DNA of 37,202 bases from an uncultured Eubacteriales bacterium (lineage in GTDB: Bacteria; Bacillota; Clostridia; Oscillospirales; CAG-272), in NCBI GenBank assembly GCA_934462825.1, contig CAKSIP010000013.1, forward strand, positions 1-37,202. Reading direction: 5' to 3'. The translations under genes were made by a program, and so were the position numbers. The notes under the pieces are model-generated. The model was given only the letters and a program-made list of their open reading frames with translations, was not told the DNA's origin and made no database searches. Of the stretch, positions 1 to 8,904 are shown piece after piece (position 1 is the first letter of the stretch; every line of letters starts with the position of its first letter).

Positions 1-44
1 CTGCTTCCTTGAAACCAAGCGGTAATTCAAAGGAAAGAGAACTC

Positions 45-2672
45 CTACCTACTTTTGATAGCTGCCTGTGCAGCGGCCAGACGTGCAATCGGCACTCTGA
101 AAGGAGAGCAGGATACATAGTCAAGGCCGATTTCATGGCAGAATTCCACCGAGGACGGATCGCCGCCATGCTCGCCGCAAATGCCGATATGGAGGTTCGG
201 ATTTGCGCTTCTTCCAAGCTGAATAGCCATCTTCATGAGCTTGCCGACGCCGACTTGATCGAGCTTTGCAAACGGATCGTTCTCAAAGATCTTGGCATCA
301 TAATAAGCACCGAGGAACTTGCCGGCATCGTCACGAGAGAAGCCGTAGGTCATCTGTGTCAAATCGTTGGTGCCGAAGCAGAAGAAGTCTGCTTCCTTAG
401 CAATTTCATCTGCTGTGAGAGCGGCTCTCGGAATTTCAATCATGGTTCCGACTTCATATTCCAAATTCATGCCGGAAGCCTGGATTTCAGCGTCTGCTGT
501 AGCAACCACAGTGTTCTTGACATATTTCAGCTCTTTGTTTTCACCAACCAGCGGGATCCTGATTTCGGGTTTAACATTCCAAGCGGGATGAGCCTTCTTT
601 ACGTTGAGGGCGGCGCGAATGATAGCCTTGGTCTGCATAGCTGCGATTTCGGGGTAGGTAACAGCCAAGCGGCATCCTCTGTGTCCCATCATGGGGTTGA
701 ACTCATGGAGAGAAGCGATGAGCGTCTTGATTTCTTCTATCGTTTTTCCTTGGGTAGCAGCAAGAGCGGCAATATCCGATTCTTCCGTGGGAACAAACTC
801 ATGAAGCGGAGGATCCAAGAAACGAATGCAAACAGGGTTGCCTTCCAAAGACTCATAAAGAGCCTCAAAGTCGCCTTGCTGGTAGGGAAGGATCTTGGCC
901 AAAGCAGCCTCTCTCTCTTCTACCGTGTCGGAGCAGATCATTTCACGGAAAGCTGCGATTCTGTCTGTTTCAAAGAACATATGCTCGGTACGGCACAAAC
1001 CGATACCTTCAGCGCCAAGCTCGCGTGCTTTTTTAGCATCCTTAGGTGTGTCGGCATTGGTGCGAACCTTGAGCTTTCTGAACTGATCTGCCCAGCCCAT
1101 GATTCTGCCAAACTCACCTGCGATAGAAGCATCAACGGTCGGGATGATGCCTTCATAAATGTTACCTGTAGAGCCGTCAATAGAGATAAAGTCGCCTTCA
1201 TGGAAGGTCTTTCCGGCCAAAGTGAACTTTTTGTTTTCTTCATCCATAGCGATGTCGCCGCAACCGGAAACACAGCAGGTACCCATACCACGAGCCACAA
1301 CGGCTGCATGAGAGGTCATACCGCCGCGAACGGTGAGAATACCCTGAGAAGCCTTCATACCGGTAATATCTTCCGGCGAGGTTTCAAGACGGACAAGAAC
1401 AACCTTCTTGCCGGCTGCTTTCCACGCTTCTGCATCCTCGGCAGAGAACACAACCTGTCCGCAGGCAGCGCCGGGAGAAGCACCAAGGCCTCTGCCGATG
1501 GGGGTTGCTGCTTTCAAAGCCTTTGCATCGAACTGCGGGTGAAGCAGGGTATCCAGGTTTCTCGGATCAATCATAAGAACAGCTTCTTCGGGGGTTCTCA
1601 TGCCTTCATCTACGAGATCACAAGCAATTTTGAGAGCAGCCTGAGCGGTTCTCTTGCCGTTTCTTGTCTGAAGCATGTAGAGCTTGCCGTGCTCAACGGT
1701 GAATTCCATATCCTGCATATCGCGGTAATGGTTCTCCAGCGTCTTGCAAACTTCCTTAAACTGCTTGAAAGCTTCGGGGAACTTGGTTTCCATTTCGGAA
1801 ATATGCATAGGAGTACGAACACCGGCCACGACGTCCTCGCCCTGTGCGTTGGTCAAAAATTCACCGAACAGACCGTTTGCGCCGGTAGCGGGGTCACGGG
1901 TGAAGGCAACACCGGTACCACAGTCGTCGCCCATGTTACCGAAAGCCATCATCTGTACGTTGACGGCAGTACCCCAAGAATAGGGAATGTCATTGTCGCG
2001 TCTGTAAACATTGGCGCGGGGGTTGTCCCAAGAACGGAAAACGGCTTTTACAGCGCCGATGAGCTGTTCCTTGGGATCGGAGGGGAAGTCCTGGCCGATC
2101 TTAGCTTTGTATTCTGCTTTGAACTGCGTGGCAAGCTCCTTAAGATCGTCAGCCGTCAGCTCGACATCATAGGTAACGCCTTTTTCTTCCTTCATTTTAT
2201 CAATGAGCTGTTCAAAGTATTTCTTTCCGACTTCCATAACAACGTCGGAATACATTTGAATGAATCTTCTGTAGCAGTCCCAGGCCCAACGGGCATTGCC
2301 GGATTTTTCAGCCAATACCTTAACCACGTCTTCATTCAAGCCGAGGTTCAGAATGGTATCCATCATACCGGGCATGGAAGCGCGAGCGCCGGAACGAACC
2401 GACACGAGAAGCGGATTTTCATGGTCACCGAACTTTTTGCCGGTAATCGTCTCCATCTTTTCAATATATTCCATGATTTCAGCCATGATACCGTCATTGA
2501 TCTGTTTGCCGTCCTCATAATATTGAGTGCAGGCCTCTGTTGAAATTGTGAAGCCCTGAGGGACGGGAAGACCGATGTTGGTCATTTCCGCAAGGTTGGC
2601 ACCTTTACCACCGAGAAGCTCGCGCATTTGCGCATTGCCCTCTGTGAACAGGTAGCAATACTTTTTTGCCAT
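45..2672 (-). CDS. ppdK: Pyruvate, phosphate dikinase
   Basis: Cytosolic enzyme interconverting pyruvate + ATP + Pi and PEP + AMP + PPi; in fermentative Clostridia it usually serves PPi-linked glycolysis. The protein is 875 aa, the normal family length. An N-terminal ATP-grasp domain (GGKGANLAEM near residue 22) is followed by the swivelling phosphohistidine domain with GGMTSHAAVVARG, whose His falls at residue 455, the number known from the Clostridium symbiosum enzyme. The C-terminal PEP/pyruvate barrel carries GICGEHGGDP with the catalytic Cys near 832. The start chosen has GGAGG at 2681-2686 (read on the minus strand) about 8 bases upstream; an in-frame ATG 18 codons earlier lacks this support. 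It is monocistronic as far as visible, divergent from pth. The identification is secure. Confidence 0.97.
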   Translation of the reverse strand: MAKKYCYLFTEGNAQMRELLGGKGANLAEMTNIGLPVPQGFTISTEACTQYYEDGKQINDGIMAEIMEYIEKMETITGKKFGDHENPLLVSVRSGARASMPGMMDTILNLGLNEDVVKVLAEKSGNARWAWDCYRRFIQMYSDVVMEVGKKYFEQLIDKMKEEKGVTYDVELTADDLKELATQFKAEYKAKIGQDFPSDPKEQLIGAVKAVFRSWDNPRANVYRRDNDIPYSWGTAVNVQMMAFGNMGDDCGTGVAFTRDPATGANGLFGEFLTNAQGEDVVAGVRTPMHISEMETKFPEAFKQFKEVCKTLENHYRDMQDMEFTVEHGKLYMLQTRNGKRTAQAALKIACDLVDEGMRTPEEAVLMIDPRNLDTLLHPQFDAKALKAATPIGRGLGASPGAACGQVVFSAEDAEAWKAAGKKVVLVRLETSPEDITGMKASQGILTVRGGMTSHAAVVARGMGTCCVSGCGDIAMDEENKKFTLAGKTFHEGDFISIDGSTGNIYEGIIPTVDASIAGEFGRIMGWADQFRKLKVRTNADTPKDAKKARELGAEGIGLCRTEHMFFETDRIAAFREMICSDTVEEREAALAKILPYQQGDFEALYESLEGNPVCIRFLDPPLHEFVPTEESDIAALAATQGKTIEEIKTLIASLHEFNPMMGHRGCRLAVTYPEIAAMQTKAIIRAALNVKKAHPAWNVKPEIRIPLVGENKELKYVKNTVVATADAEIQASGMNLEYEVGTMIEIPRAALTADEIAKEADFFCFGTNDLTQMTYGFSRDDAGKFLGAYYDAKIFENDPFAKLDQVGVGKLMKMAIQLGRSANPNLHIGICGEHGGDPSSVEFCHEIGLDYVSCSPFRVPIARLAAAQAAIKSR

Positions 2673-2752
2673 TGGGTAAATCCTCCGTTTTATATAATTA
2701 TTTTGAAAGCGCGGTAAAACATACATCGCATATTCTGCGGTGCAGACGTATT

Positions 2753-2781
2753 ATTATATCATATTTTTTCTGAAAATGAAA
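2753..2781 (-). promoter_or_regulatory. Possible ppdK promoter
   Basis: On the minus strand there is a perfect -10 TATAAT (2753-2758) with a weak -35 TTTCAT 17 bases upstream (2776-2781). It would give a leader of about 75 bases before ppdK. The -35 is poor, so this is tentative. Confidence 0.35.
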
Positions 2782-2851
2782 GGCCTACGAAAGAAAAATG
2801 GTAAATTTTTTTTTAACTTTGCAAAAACACGGGATTTTTGACAAAATAGAT

Positions 2852-2880
2852 TTGACAAAGAGGGAAAAATCCACTATAAT
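2852..2880 (+). promoter_or_regulatory. Consensus promoter for pth-mfd
   Basis: TTGACA (2852-2857), a 17-base spacer and TATAAT (2875-2880) match the housekeeping sigma-A consensus exactly. The predicted transcript starts near 2887, about 40 bases before the chosen pth start. This position supports the downstream ATG at 2929 rather than the in-frame ATG at 2893. Confidence 0.85.
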
Positions 2881-2928
2881 TAGAAACATAAAATGATGAG
2901 AATGAGAAAGAGAGATAAGGAGCCTGTC

Positions 2929-3573
2929 ATGGCATCGATTTTTGAACTTCTGAAAGCGATCGGTCAATCGAACGCTGAAAAAACGGAATCAGGAAAGTCT
3001 CCGGAATTTTTGCTGGTGGGATTGGGAAATCCCGGCACGAAATATGAAAATACCCGGCATAATGCCGGCTTTCGTTTTCTTGACGATTTAGCCAAAAAGC
3101 AAGGGGTTAGCGTAACGCGCTCCCGCTTTCAATCGCTGTGCGGCGATATGGTTTTCGGTGGAAAACGCGTGTTGCTTATCAAACCGCAAACGTTTATGAA
3201 TCTTTCCGGGCAGGCCGTGGCTGAGGCCGCCCGATTTTATAAAATTCCGCCGGAAAAAGTGATTGTGGTGTCGGATGACACCAGCTTAGACATCGGACGG
3301 TTGCGCGTGAGACGCAAAGGGAGCGACGGAGGCCATAATGGATTAAAAAACATCATCCTTCTTTTGGGCACCGACGCTTTTCCTCGGCTTCGCATTGGCG
3401 TAGGGCAAAAGCCGCATCCCGACTATGACATGGCCGATTGGGTGCTGGGCAATTTAAATTCGGAGGAATTGAAAAAAATCACTTCGACCTATGACGCCGC
3501 TTCCCAGGGACTTGAAAAAATTCTGAATGGAGATATGGACGGAGCGATGCAGATTTGCAACGGGGTAAAGTGA
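2929..3573 (+). CDS. pth: Peptidyl-tRNA hydrolase
   Basis: Hydrolyses peptidyl-tRNA released from stalled ribosomes and recycles the tRNA; cytosolic. The family core is clear: LVGLGNPG at 29-36, the NTRHNAG motif with catalytic His44, SDD around the usual acidic partner, and the GGHNGLK motif in the C-terminal half. Length is 214 aa. The core begins only at residue 27, whereas most bacterial Pth proteins start with this motif at residue 3 to 5, so there is an unusual hydrophilic leader of about 25 residues. The start has AAGGAG at 2917-2922, 6 bases upstream. One base separates its stop from mfd, a pairing common in Firmicutes, so the two are probably translationally coupled. Confidence 0.96.
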   Translation: MASIFELLKAIGQSNAEKTESGKSPEFLLVGLGNPGTKYENTRHNAGFRFLDDLAKKQGVSVTRSRFQSLCGDMVFGGKRVLLIKPQTFMNLSGQAVAEAARFYKIPPEKVIVVSDDTSLDIGRLRVRRKGSDGGHNGLKNIILLLGTDAFPRLRIGVGQKPHPDYDMADWVLGNLNSEELKKITSTYDAASQGLEKILNGDMDGAMQICNGVK

Positions 3574-3574
3574 G

Positions 3575-6500
3575 ATGGCGGAAATAAACAATAGACTTCT
3601 TTACGGGTTTATCCGTGAAGAAAGCGAATATAAACAGCTTTTTGCATCAATTAAAACAGGATTTTTGCAAAAGCCGCTTCCCATCTTGGTTACAGGCCTT
3701 TGTGACGGTGCTTCTGACGCACTGACGGTTTCAGTGATTGGCGACGTGAAGCGCCATCGAAAGGAACCCGCCTTGGTGGTCTGCCCGGAAGAAAAAGAAT
3801 GTGTTCGCCTTTGCGAGCTTTTGAACCGGGCCGGATTGAAAAGCGGTTTTTACAACACCCGAGATTATACTTTTTATAACATTACCGCCTCCCATGAGTA
3901 CGAGCATGAGAGGCTTAAAGTGCTTTCGGAACTGTTAGCCGGGGAAATGGATGTGGTGCTCGTCACGCCGGATGCTGCCTTGGGCTATACGATCCCTCCC
4001 GCAAAGCTGATTGAGAGAATGATCCGCCTGCAAGTGGGAGAAGAACAGGAAATTTCCGCGTTGCTCCGCCGCCTTTCGGATGCCGGCTATAGTCGCGTCG
4101 AGCTGGTGGATGGCGCAGGACAATTTGCCGTGCGAGGAGGTATTCTTGATATTTATCCTCCTTACGTAAAATACCGAGCATCGGGTGCTGCAGCAGAGGA
4201 AGCTTGCGCCGGAGGCTCTTTTCCTGTGCGAATCGAGCTTTTCGGGGATGAAATCGACCGCATTGGCGCCTTTGATGTAGAAAGCCAGCGCGTGAACACC
4301 AATCTTTCTTTCGTGGAATTTACACCGGCGCGCGAGGTTTTGGCTACACCGGAAAACATTGAAACGATACGAAGCGCCATCGCCGCACATTTGAAAAAAT
4401 CCAAGGACGAACGTGCCAAGGAGGAAATGAAAGAAGAACTTGCCACGATTGACGCTCTGATACAGAGTGAGGGATCGGCCGATTTGAATTTTTCGGATAA
4501 ATACATTACCGTCATTTATCCCGAAAGAAACTCGCTTCTCGATTATTTTCCTGACAAAACACTGCTTTTGATTCGGGGTACAGCAGCTGTATATGAGCGG
4601 CTGAAATCTTCGGAATGGCACAACGGAAAAACGGTGGAGGAATTGCTGGAAAGCGGAACAATTGTATCAAAATATACAGATTATTGCAAACCAAGCTCCT
4701 CTTTCGACTTGTTTACAGCCAGAAATGTTACGATTCATGTAGATTCTTTGGCCCAGGGGATGTCGGGGAAAAAGCTCAGCGGGCTGTTCAATTTTCGGAC
4801 GCGTCATATGGTTCCGTATGTGGAGAATTTTCACCTTCTTTGCGAGGATCTTGGTCATTACCGCACCAACGGGTACCGCATCATTCTCATTGCTGAAAAT
4901 GAAACGGCGGCCTCCAATCTGTCTCAAATGCTCACCGAGGCGGACTTCCCGAATCAAGTGATTGAAAAAGCGATCACGCCGAATGAAATCCCAAAGAGCA
5001 GCCTTTCCATATTTTATGGTTATACTTGTAAGGGGTACGAGTTGGCGGCGTCGAAAACCGTTATTCTTTCCACGGTGCCCGAATTGCGAAGCGGCGGGCT
5101 GTCTGTCAGCAACAAGCTGAAACGCCGTGTGAAGAAGAAAAACAGTGCCACACAGGCGATCTTGTCTTATTCCGATTTGGAAATCGGGGATTATGTGGTG
5201 CATGAAAATTACGGTATCGGCCAATATATGGGTATCGAAAATCTGGCCGTGGGCGGTGTCAAGCGCGATTATATTAACATTCGGTTTGCCGGCAGTGATC
5301 GCTTGTACCTTCCCACCGAAAAAATGGATCTGCTTTCCAAATACATCGGGGCACATTCGGACGACGGCCTTGTAAAGCTCTCCAAATTCGGCGGTGCCGA
5401 GTGGGGAAAGACAAAATCACGTGCCAAAGCGGCTGTGAAGGAGATGGCTAAGGAGCTTTTGGCTCTTTATGCGGCCCGCGCACACAAACCGGGAATTGCT
5501 TTCCCGCCGGATGATGATTTTCAGCATGATTTTGAGGCGGCTTTTGAGTATGATGAAACCGATTCTCAGCTTGAGGCCATTGAAGATATTAAAAATGATA
5601 TGATGCTTCCGAAACCAATGGATCGCTTGCTTTGCGGCGATGTTGGGTTCGGAAAAACGGAGGTTGCACTCCGGGCAGCTTATAAAGCGGTTATGGGAGG
5701 CAAGCAAGTAGCCATTCTTGTGCCAACGACCATTTTGGCATTGCAACACTTTCAAACCGCGACCAGCCGGATGCGAAGCTTTGGCGTGTCGGTTGATATG
5801 ATCTCGCGTTTTCGTACAGCCAAGCAGCAACAGCAGTCCTTGCGTAAGCTGCGCCGTGGTGAAACCGACATTATTATCGGCACCCACCGACTTGTTTCTA
5901 AAGATGTAGAGTTCAAGGATCTCGGACTTGTCATTATTGATGAAGAACAGCGCTTTGGCGTAGCGCAAAAGGAAAAGTTGAAACAGATTTCTGAAAACGT
6001 AGATGTCTTGACGCTTACGGCAACTCCGATTCCGCGTACATTGAATATGGCGATGGGGGGCATCCGCGACATTTCGGTGCTTGACGAGGCGCCCGGAGAT
6101 CGTCTCCCCGTGCAAACCTATGTTTTGGAGGAGGATGATCTGATTATCACCGAGGCTATACGTCGAGAGCTTCGCCGTGGAGGGCAGGTCTTTTATCTGC
6201 ACAACCTGGTGGAATCCATCAATGAGGTCGCCGCACGGATTTCGGCGGAAATTCCCGAAGCCAAAGTCACGGTGGCTCACGGAAAAATGGAAAAGGAGCG
6301 GTTAGAGGATATTTGGAACGATATGCTGATGGGCGAGATTGACGTTTTGGTTTGCACAAGTATTATTGAAACGGGCATTGATGTGCCGAACGCCAACACA
6401 TTGATTGTGGATAATGCACAGCGCCTTGGCTTGTCGCAACTGCATCAGCTTCGCGGACGCGTTGGCCGATCCTCCCGCCGTGCCTATACCTATTTTACCT

Positions 6501-7183
6501 ATCCGAAAAATCGTGTCCTGAGTGAAATCGCGCAAAAACGCTTGGAAGCCATTCGGGAATACGCAGAATTTGGAGCCGGATTTAAAATTGCCATGCGGGA
6601 TTTGGAGCTTCGCGGTGCCGGAGATATTCTCGGCGCACAACAGCACGGACATTTGGATGCCATCGGATATGAGCTGTACATCAAGCTCCTGAATGAGGCT
6701 GTCACAGAGGAAAAAGGGGAGAAAATTGCAGAGAAGAAAGAATGTACGGTTACACTGGACTTCAACGCCTATATTCCCGAAAGCTATGTGGCGTTTCCCG
6801 CACAGCGCATGAGCATTTATAAACGGGTGGCGTTGATTGAAAATCAGGATGATGTCAACGACATCGCGGACGAGATGACCGACCGATACGGAGATCTGCC
6901 ACAGCCGGTGGAAAATCTTTTGAGCATCGCTTTGTTGCGTGCGGAGGCGATTTGCTGCGGAATCAGCATTGTCAAGCAGGAGGGCGGCGAGGTGCGCATG
7001 ACTCTTAGCGAATTTGACTTTGAGGTTTGGTCGGAGGTGGAGGAAGCCTTTCCGGGACGCCTCCGTATTGTGATGTCAGGCGGGCAATATTTGAGCTTCC
7101 GTATGAAAAAAGATGAAAATACGCTTCGCACGCTTCACAAAATATTTAAAAAATATATGGAAATCCAATCGCAAAAAGGGTAG
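3575..7183 (+). CDS. mfd: Transcription-repair coupling factor Mfd
   Basis: Large DNA translocase that removes RNA polymerase stalled at lesions and recruits UvrA for excision repair. The 1202-aa length is typical. In order: a UvrB-like N-terminal region; the RNA-polymerase interaction domain around 530-600 (EIGDYVVHENYGIGQY); a superfamily 2 motor with Walker A GDVGFGKT near 688, DEEQ box DEEQRFG near 789, and TATPIPRT near 815; the RGAGDILG motif near 1012 characteristic of Mfd/RecG; and a C-terminal TRCF domain. The start lies one base after the pth stop with only a weak Shine-Dalgarno, suggesting coupling. Its stop codon overlaps the -35 element of the next gene's promoter. Confidence 0.97.
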   Translation: MAEINNRLLYGFIREESEYKQLFASIKTGFLQKPLPILVTGLCDGASDALTVSVIGDVKRHRKEPALVVCPEEKECVRLCELLNRAGLKSGFYNTRDYTFYNITASHEYEHERLKVLSELLAGEMDVVLVTPDAALGYTIPPAKLIERMIRLQVGEEQEISALLRRLSDAGYSRVELVDGAGQFAVRGGILDIYPPYVKYRASGAAAEEACAGGSFPVRIELFGDEIDRIGAFDVESQRVNTNLSFVEFTPAREVLATPENIETIRSAIAAHLKKSKDERAKEEMKEELATIDALIQSEGSADLNFSDKYITVIYPERNSLLDYFPDKTLLLIRGTAAVYERLKSSEWHNGKTVEELLESGTIVSKYTDYCKPSSSFDLFTARNVTIHVDSLAQGMSGKKLSGLFNFRTRHMVPYVENFHLLCEDLGHYRTNGYRIILIAENETAASNLSQMLTEADFPNQVIEKAITPNEIPKSSLSIFYGYTCKGYELAASKTVILSTVPELRSGGLSVSNKLKRRVKKKNSATQAILSYSDLEIGDYVVHENYGIGQYMGIENLAVGGVKRDYINIRFAGSDRLYLPTEKMDLLSKYIGAHSDDGLVKLSKFGGAEWGKTKSRAKAAVKEMAKELLALYAARAHKPGIAFPPDDDFQHDFEAAFEYDETDSQLEAIEDIKNDMMLPKPMDRLLCGDVGFGKTEVALRAAYKAVMGGKQVAILVPTTILALQHFQTATSRMRSFGVSVDMISRFRTAKQQQQSLRKLRRGETDIIIGTHRLVSKDVEFKDLGLVIIDEEQRFGVAQKEKLKQISENVDVLTLTATPIPRTLNMAMGGIRDISVLDEAPGDRLPVQTYVLEEDDLIITEAIRRELRRGGQVFYLHNLVESINEVAARISAEIPEAKVTVAHGKMEKERLEDIWNDMLMGEIDVLVCTSIIETGIDVPNANTLIVDNAQRLGLSQLHQLRGRVGRSSRRAYTYFTYPKNRVLSEIAQKRLEAIREYAEFGAGFKIAMRDLELRGAGDILGAQQHGHLDAIGYELYIKLLNEAVTEEKGEKIAEKKECTVTLDFNAYIPESYVAFPAQRMSIYKRVALIENQDDVNDIADEMTDRYGDLPQPVENLLSIALLRAEAICCGISIVKQEGGEVRMTLSEFDFEVWSEVEEAFPGRLRIVMSGGQYLSFRMKKDENTLRTLHKIFKKYMEIQSQKG

Positions 7184-7209
7184 ACAAGAACTAGATTTTG
7201 TTGTATAAT
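7181..7209 (+). promoter_or_regulatory. Promoter for the lipoprotein gene
   Basis: TAGACA (7181-7186), 17-base spacer, TATAAT (7204-7209). The -35 overlaps the mfd stop codon. Transcription would begin near 7216, just before the ribosome binding site AAGGAGG at 7221-7227. An in-frame ATG at 7208 would lie upstream of the transcript, so the start at 7241 is preferred. Confidence 0.75.
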
Positions 7210-7240
7210 GAGAGCGCACAAAGGAGGCGATGGCGAAGAA

Positions 7241-8656
7241 ATGAAAAAAATTAAGCTTCGGACAGTGCTGTGTCTGGCACTGAGCCTGACTTTTGTGTTT
7301 TTGTCTTTCCCCTTGACAGGCTGTTCTGCAAAAGGGAAAACCATTCTGTCTCTTGGAAAGCACGAAATTACCTCCAATATTTATAAACTCATGCTTACAC
7401 AGCAAAAAGGCACGATGGCGTATGCAATCCAATCCAAATACGGCAACTATGACAGTGAAAATTTTTGGGGTATGACGGTCGAATATGCCACGCAAAAGAC
7501 CAATGCGCAAGTGTATGATGAGGCTGTTTTGGAAAAAGCGAAAAACTATCTGTGCGCTTTGGCGCTGTTTGATGAGCTAAAGGCTTCAAAAAGCGATTTT
7601 TCCATGCCGGAGTCGTACACAAAAAATATTGAAACAGCTATAGCAGACTTTATCGAGTATGACGGAGGCGGCTCTAAAACCAAATTTAATTCGATTCTTT
7701 CCACGTATGGCGTAAATATAACCATGCTGAAAGAGTACCTTCTTATGCAGGCCAAAGCGGCATATGCTTTGGATTATCTGTACGGAAGTGATGGGGGTAA
7801 AATCGGAGACGGCGTCAAGGACACATACTTTGAAGAAAATTACGTGGCCTGTAAGCAAATTCTGATTCAGAAGTTCCGTTATATATATGAAACCGATAAA
7901 GACGGCAACGAGATTTATTATAGTAAGGAGAGCGGAAATCCGCTTTACGATTCTAAAAAAATCCCGGCCTTGGATGAAAACGGAAAGCAAAAACGAGACG
8001 AGCACAACAATCCGATTTATTGCAATGAGGACGGCTCTTTGGCTTATGATACCGTGAATGGAGAACGTAAAATCAAGGTTGATAGCGCCACGCAACGGGA
8101 AATGTATGAGATGCTGGACAATGCTACCTTGGCCACTTTGCGTGAAAAAGCCATGCAGCTAACCGAAACGGCGGTCGGCAAGGACGAAAATGGATTTGAC
8201 CTTCTGCGTGCCCAGGAAAGCTTTGATTATTCCAAGACCGATAAGAGCAACGGGATTATGTATTACGCAACCAACGTAAAGTATGCCACAACATCGTCCG
8301 ATTATTTGGATACCATCACTAAAGCTCTTTCCGGTATGAAAGTAGGGGACGTGAAGTTCCTTGAATCGGATCTCAGCTATAACATCATCATGAAAGTGGA
8401 CTTGCGCAAAGGGGCTTACAGTGATGAAAACTATAAACATTACTTTAACGATGAAATTTATGGCGTATATGATTTTATCACCAATCTGAAAAATGATCTT
8501 TATAACGCCAGAATTGCCGGGTATTACAATAACATTCAGGTCAATACCGAGGAAATCGCTCGGTTGGATTTTAGCATCCGTAACGTGATTCCCAATTATT
8601 ACTACCCGGATCCCGATGTTCCTTATTATAACTACGAAAATTACAAAAAACAGTAA
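7241..8656 (+). CDS. Parvulin-like (PrsA/SurA-type) lipoprotein
   Basis: Probable membrane-anchored extracytoplasmic foldase. The 471-aa protein starts with a lipoprotein signal: basic MKKIKLR, a hydrophobic stretch, then lipobox LTGC with Cys28 as the predicted lipidation site. The middle and end resemble the PrsA layout. ACKQILI near 202 looks like the first parvulin strand. The later stretch GFDLLRAQESFDYS through YNIIMKVD (about 315-387) looks like the remaining helix-strand part. Between them lies an insert of roughly 80 residues rich in short DxNG/DG hairpin-like units. A PrsA-type gene after mfd is common in Clostridia. The lipoprotein call is firm; isomerase activity is uncertain because the domain is divergent and interrupted. 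Confidence 0.75.
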   Translation: MKKIKLRTVLCLALSLTFVFLSFPLTGCSAKGKTILSLGKHEITSNIYKLMLTQQKGTMAYAIQSKYGNYDSENFWGMTVEYATQKTNAQVYDEAVLEKAKNYLCALALFDELKASKSDFSMPESYTKNIETAIADFIEYDGGGSKTKFNSILSTYGVNITMLKEYLLMQAKAAYALDYLYGSDGGKIGDGVKDTYFEENYVACKQILIQKFRYIYETDKDGNEIYYSKESGNPLYDSKKIPALDENGKQKRDEHNNPIYCNEDGSLAYDTVNGERKIKVDSATQREMYEMLDNATLATLREKAMQLTETAVGKDENGFDLLRAQESFDYSKTDKSNGIMYYATNVKYATTSSDYLDTITKALSGMKVGDVKFLESDLSYNIIMKVDLRKGAYSDENYKHYFNDEIYGVYDFITNLKNDLYNARIAGYYNNIQVNTEEIARLDFSIRNVIPNYYYPDPDVPYYNYENYKKQ

Positions 8657-8690
8657 ACATACCGGTAAAGGCCGGTAAAACAACCGAATA

Positions 8691-8780
8691 CTCTTGTCAG
8701 GGGTGCTGGCTGAAAAGTCGGCTGAGATGAGGCAACTCAAACCCTTTAACCTGATACGGATAATACCGGCGTAGGAAGAG
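8691..8780 (+). ncRNA. TPP riboswitch (THI element)
   Basis: Thiamine-pyrophosphate-binding aptamer controlling thiT. The conserved core is present in order: GGGGTGC, then CTGAGA at 8722-8727 in the pyrimidine-sensor helix, ACCCTTTAACCTGAT from 8741, and GGATAATACCGGCGTAGG from 8758. The closing helix P1 is CTCTT (8691-8695) with AAGAG (8776-8780). A transcription terminator follows at 8832, so the expected mode is premature termination when TPP is abundant. Confidence 0.95.
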
Positions 8781-8831
8781 CAAACTGTATCCCATGTGAA
8801 AAGTCAAAAGCAACGCAAGGGATATTGTATG

Positions 8832-8870
8832 AACACCGCACGCCTCTGTGCGGTGTTTTATTATTATTTT
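8832..8870 (+). terminator. Riboswitch-controlled terminator
   Basis: Perfect 10-bp stem AACACCGCAC / GTGCGGTGTT (8832-8841 with 8848-8857), six-base loop, then a T-rich tract to 8870. It sits between the TPP aptamer and thiT, the usual expression platform of Gram-positive riboswitches. Confidence 0.88.
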
Positions 8871-8904
8871 TTAGCCTTAGGGCAGAAAGAAAGGTAAAAC
8901 CAAA

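Noticed and set aside
9..2543. Open frame of 844 codons antisense to ppdK
   Set aside because: It mirrors the codon pattern of ppdK, has no ribosome binding site and resembles no protein; ppdK is unmistakable on the other strand.
8660..8677. Hairpin TACCGG / CCGGTA after the lipoprotein gene
   Set aside because: No T run follows, so termination is not supported; it may only be a spacer before the riboswitch.
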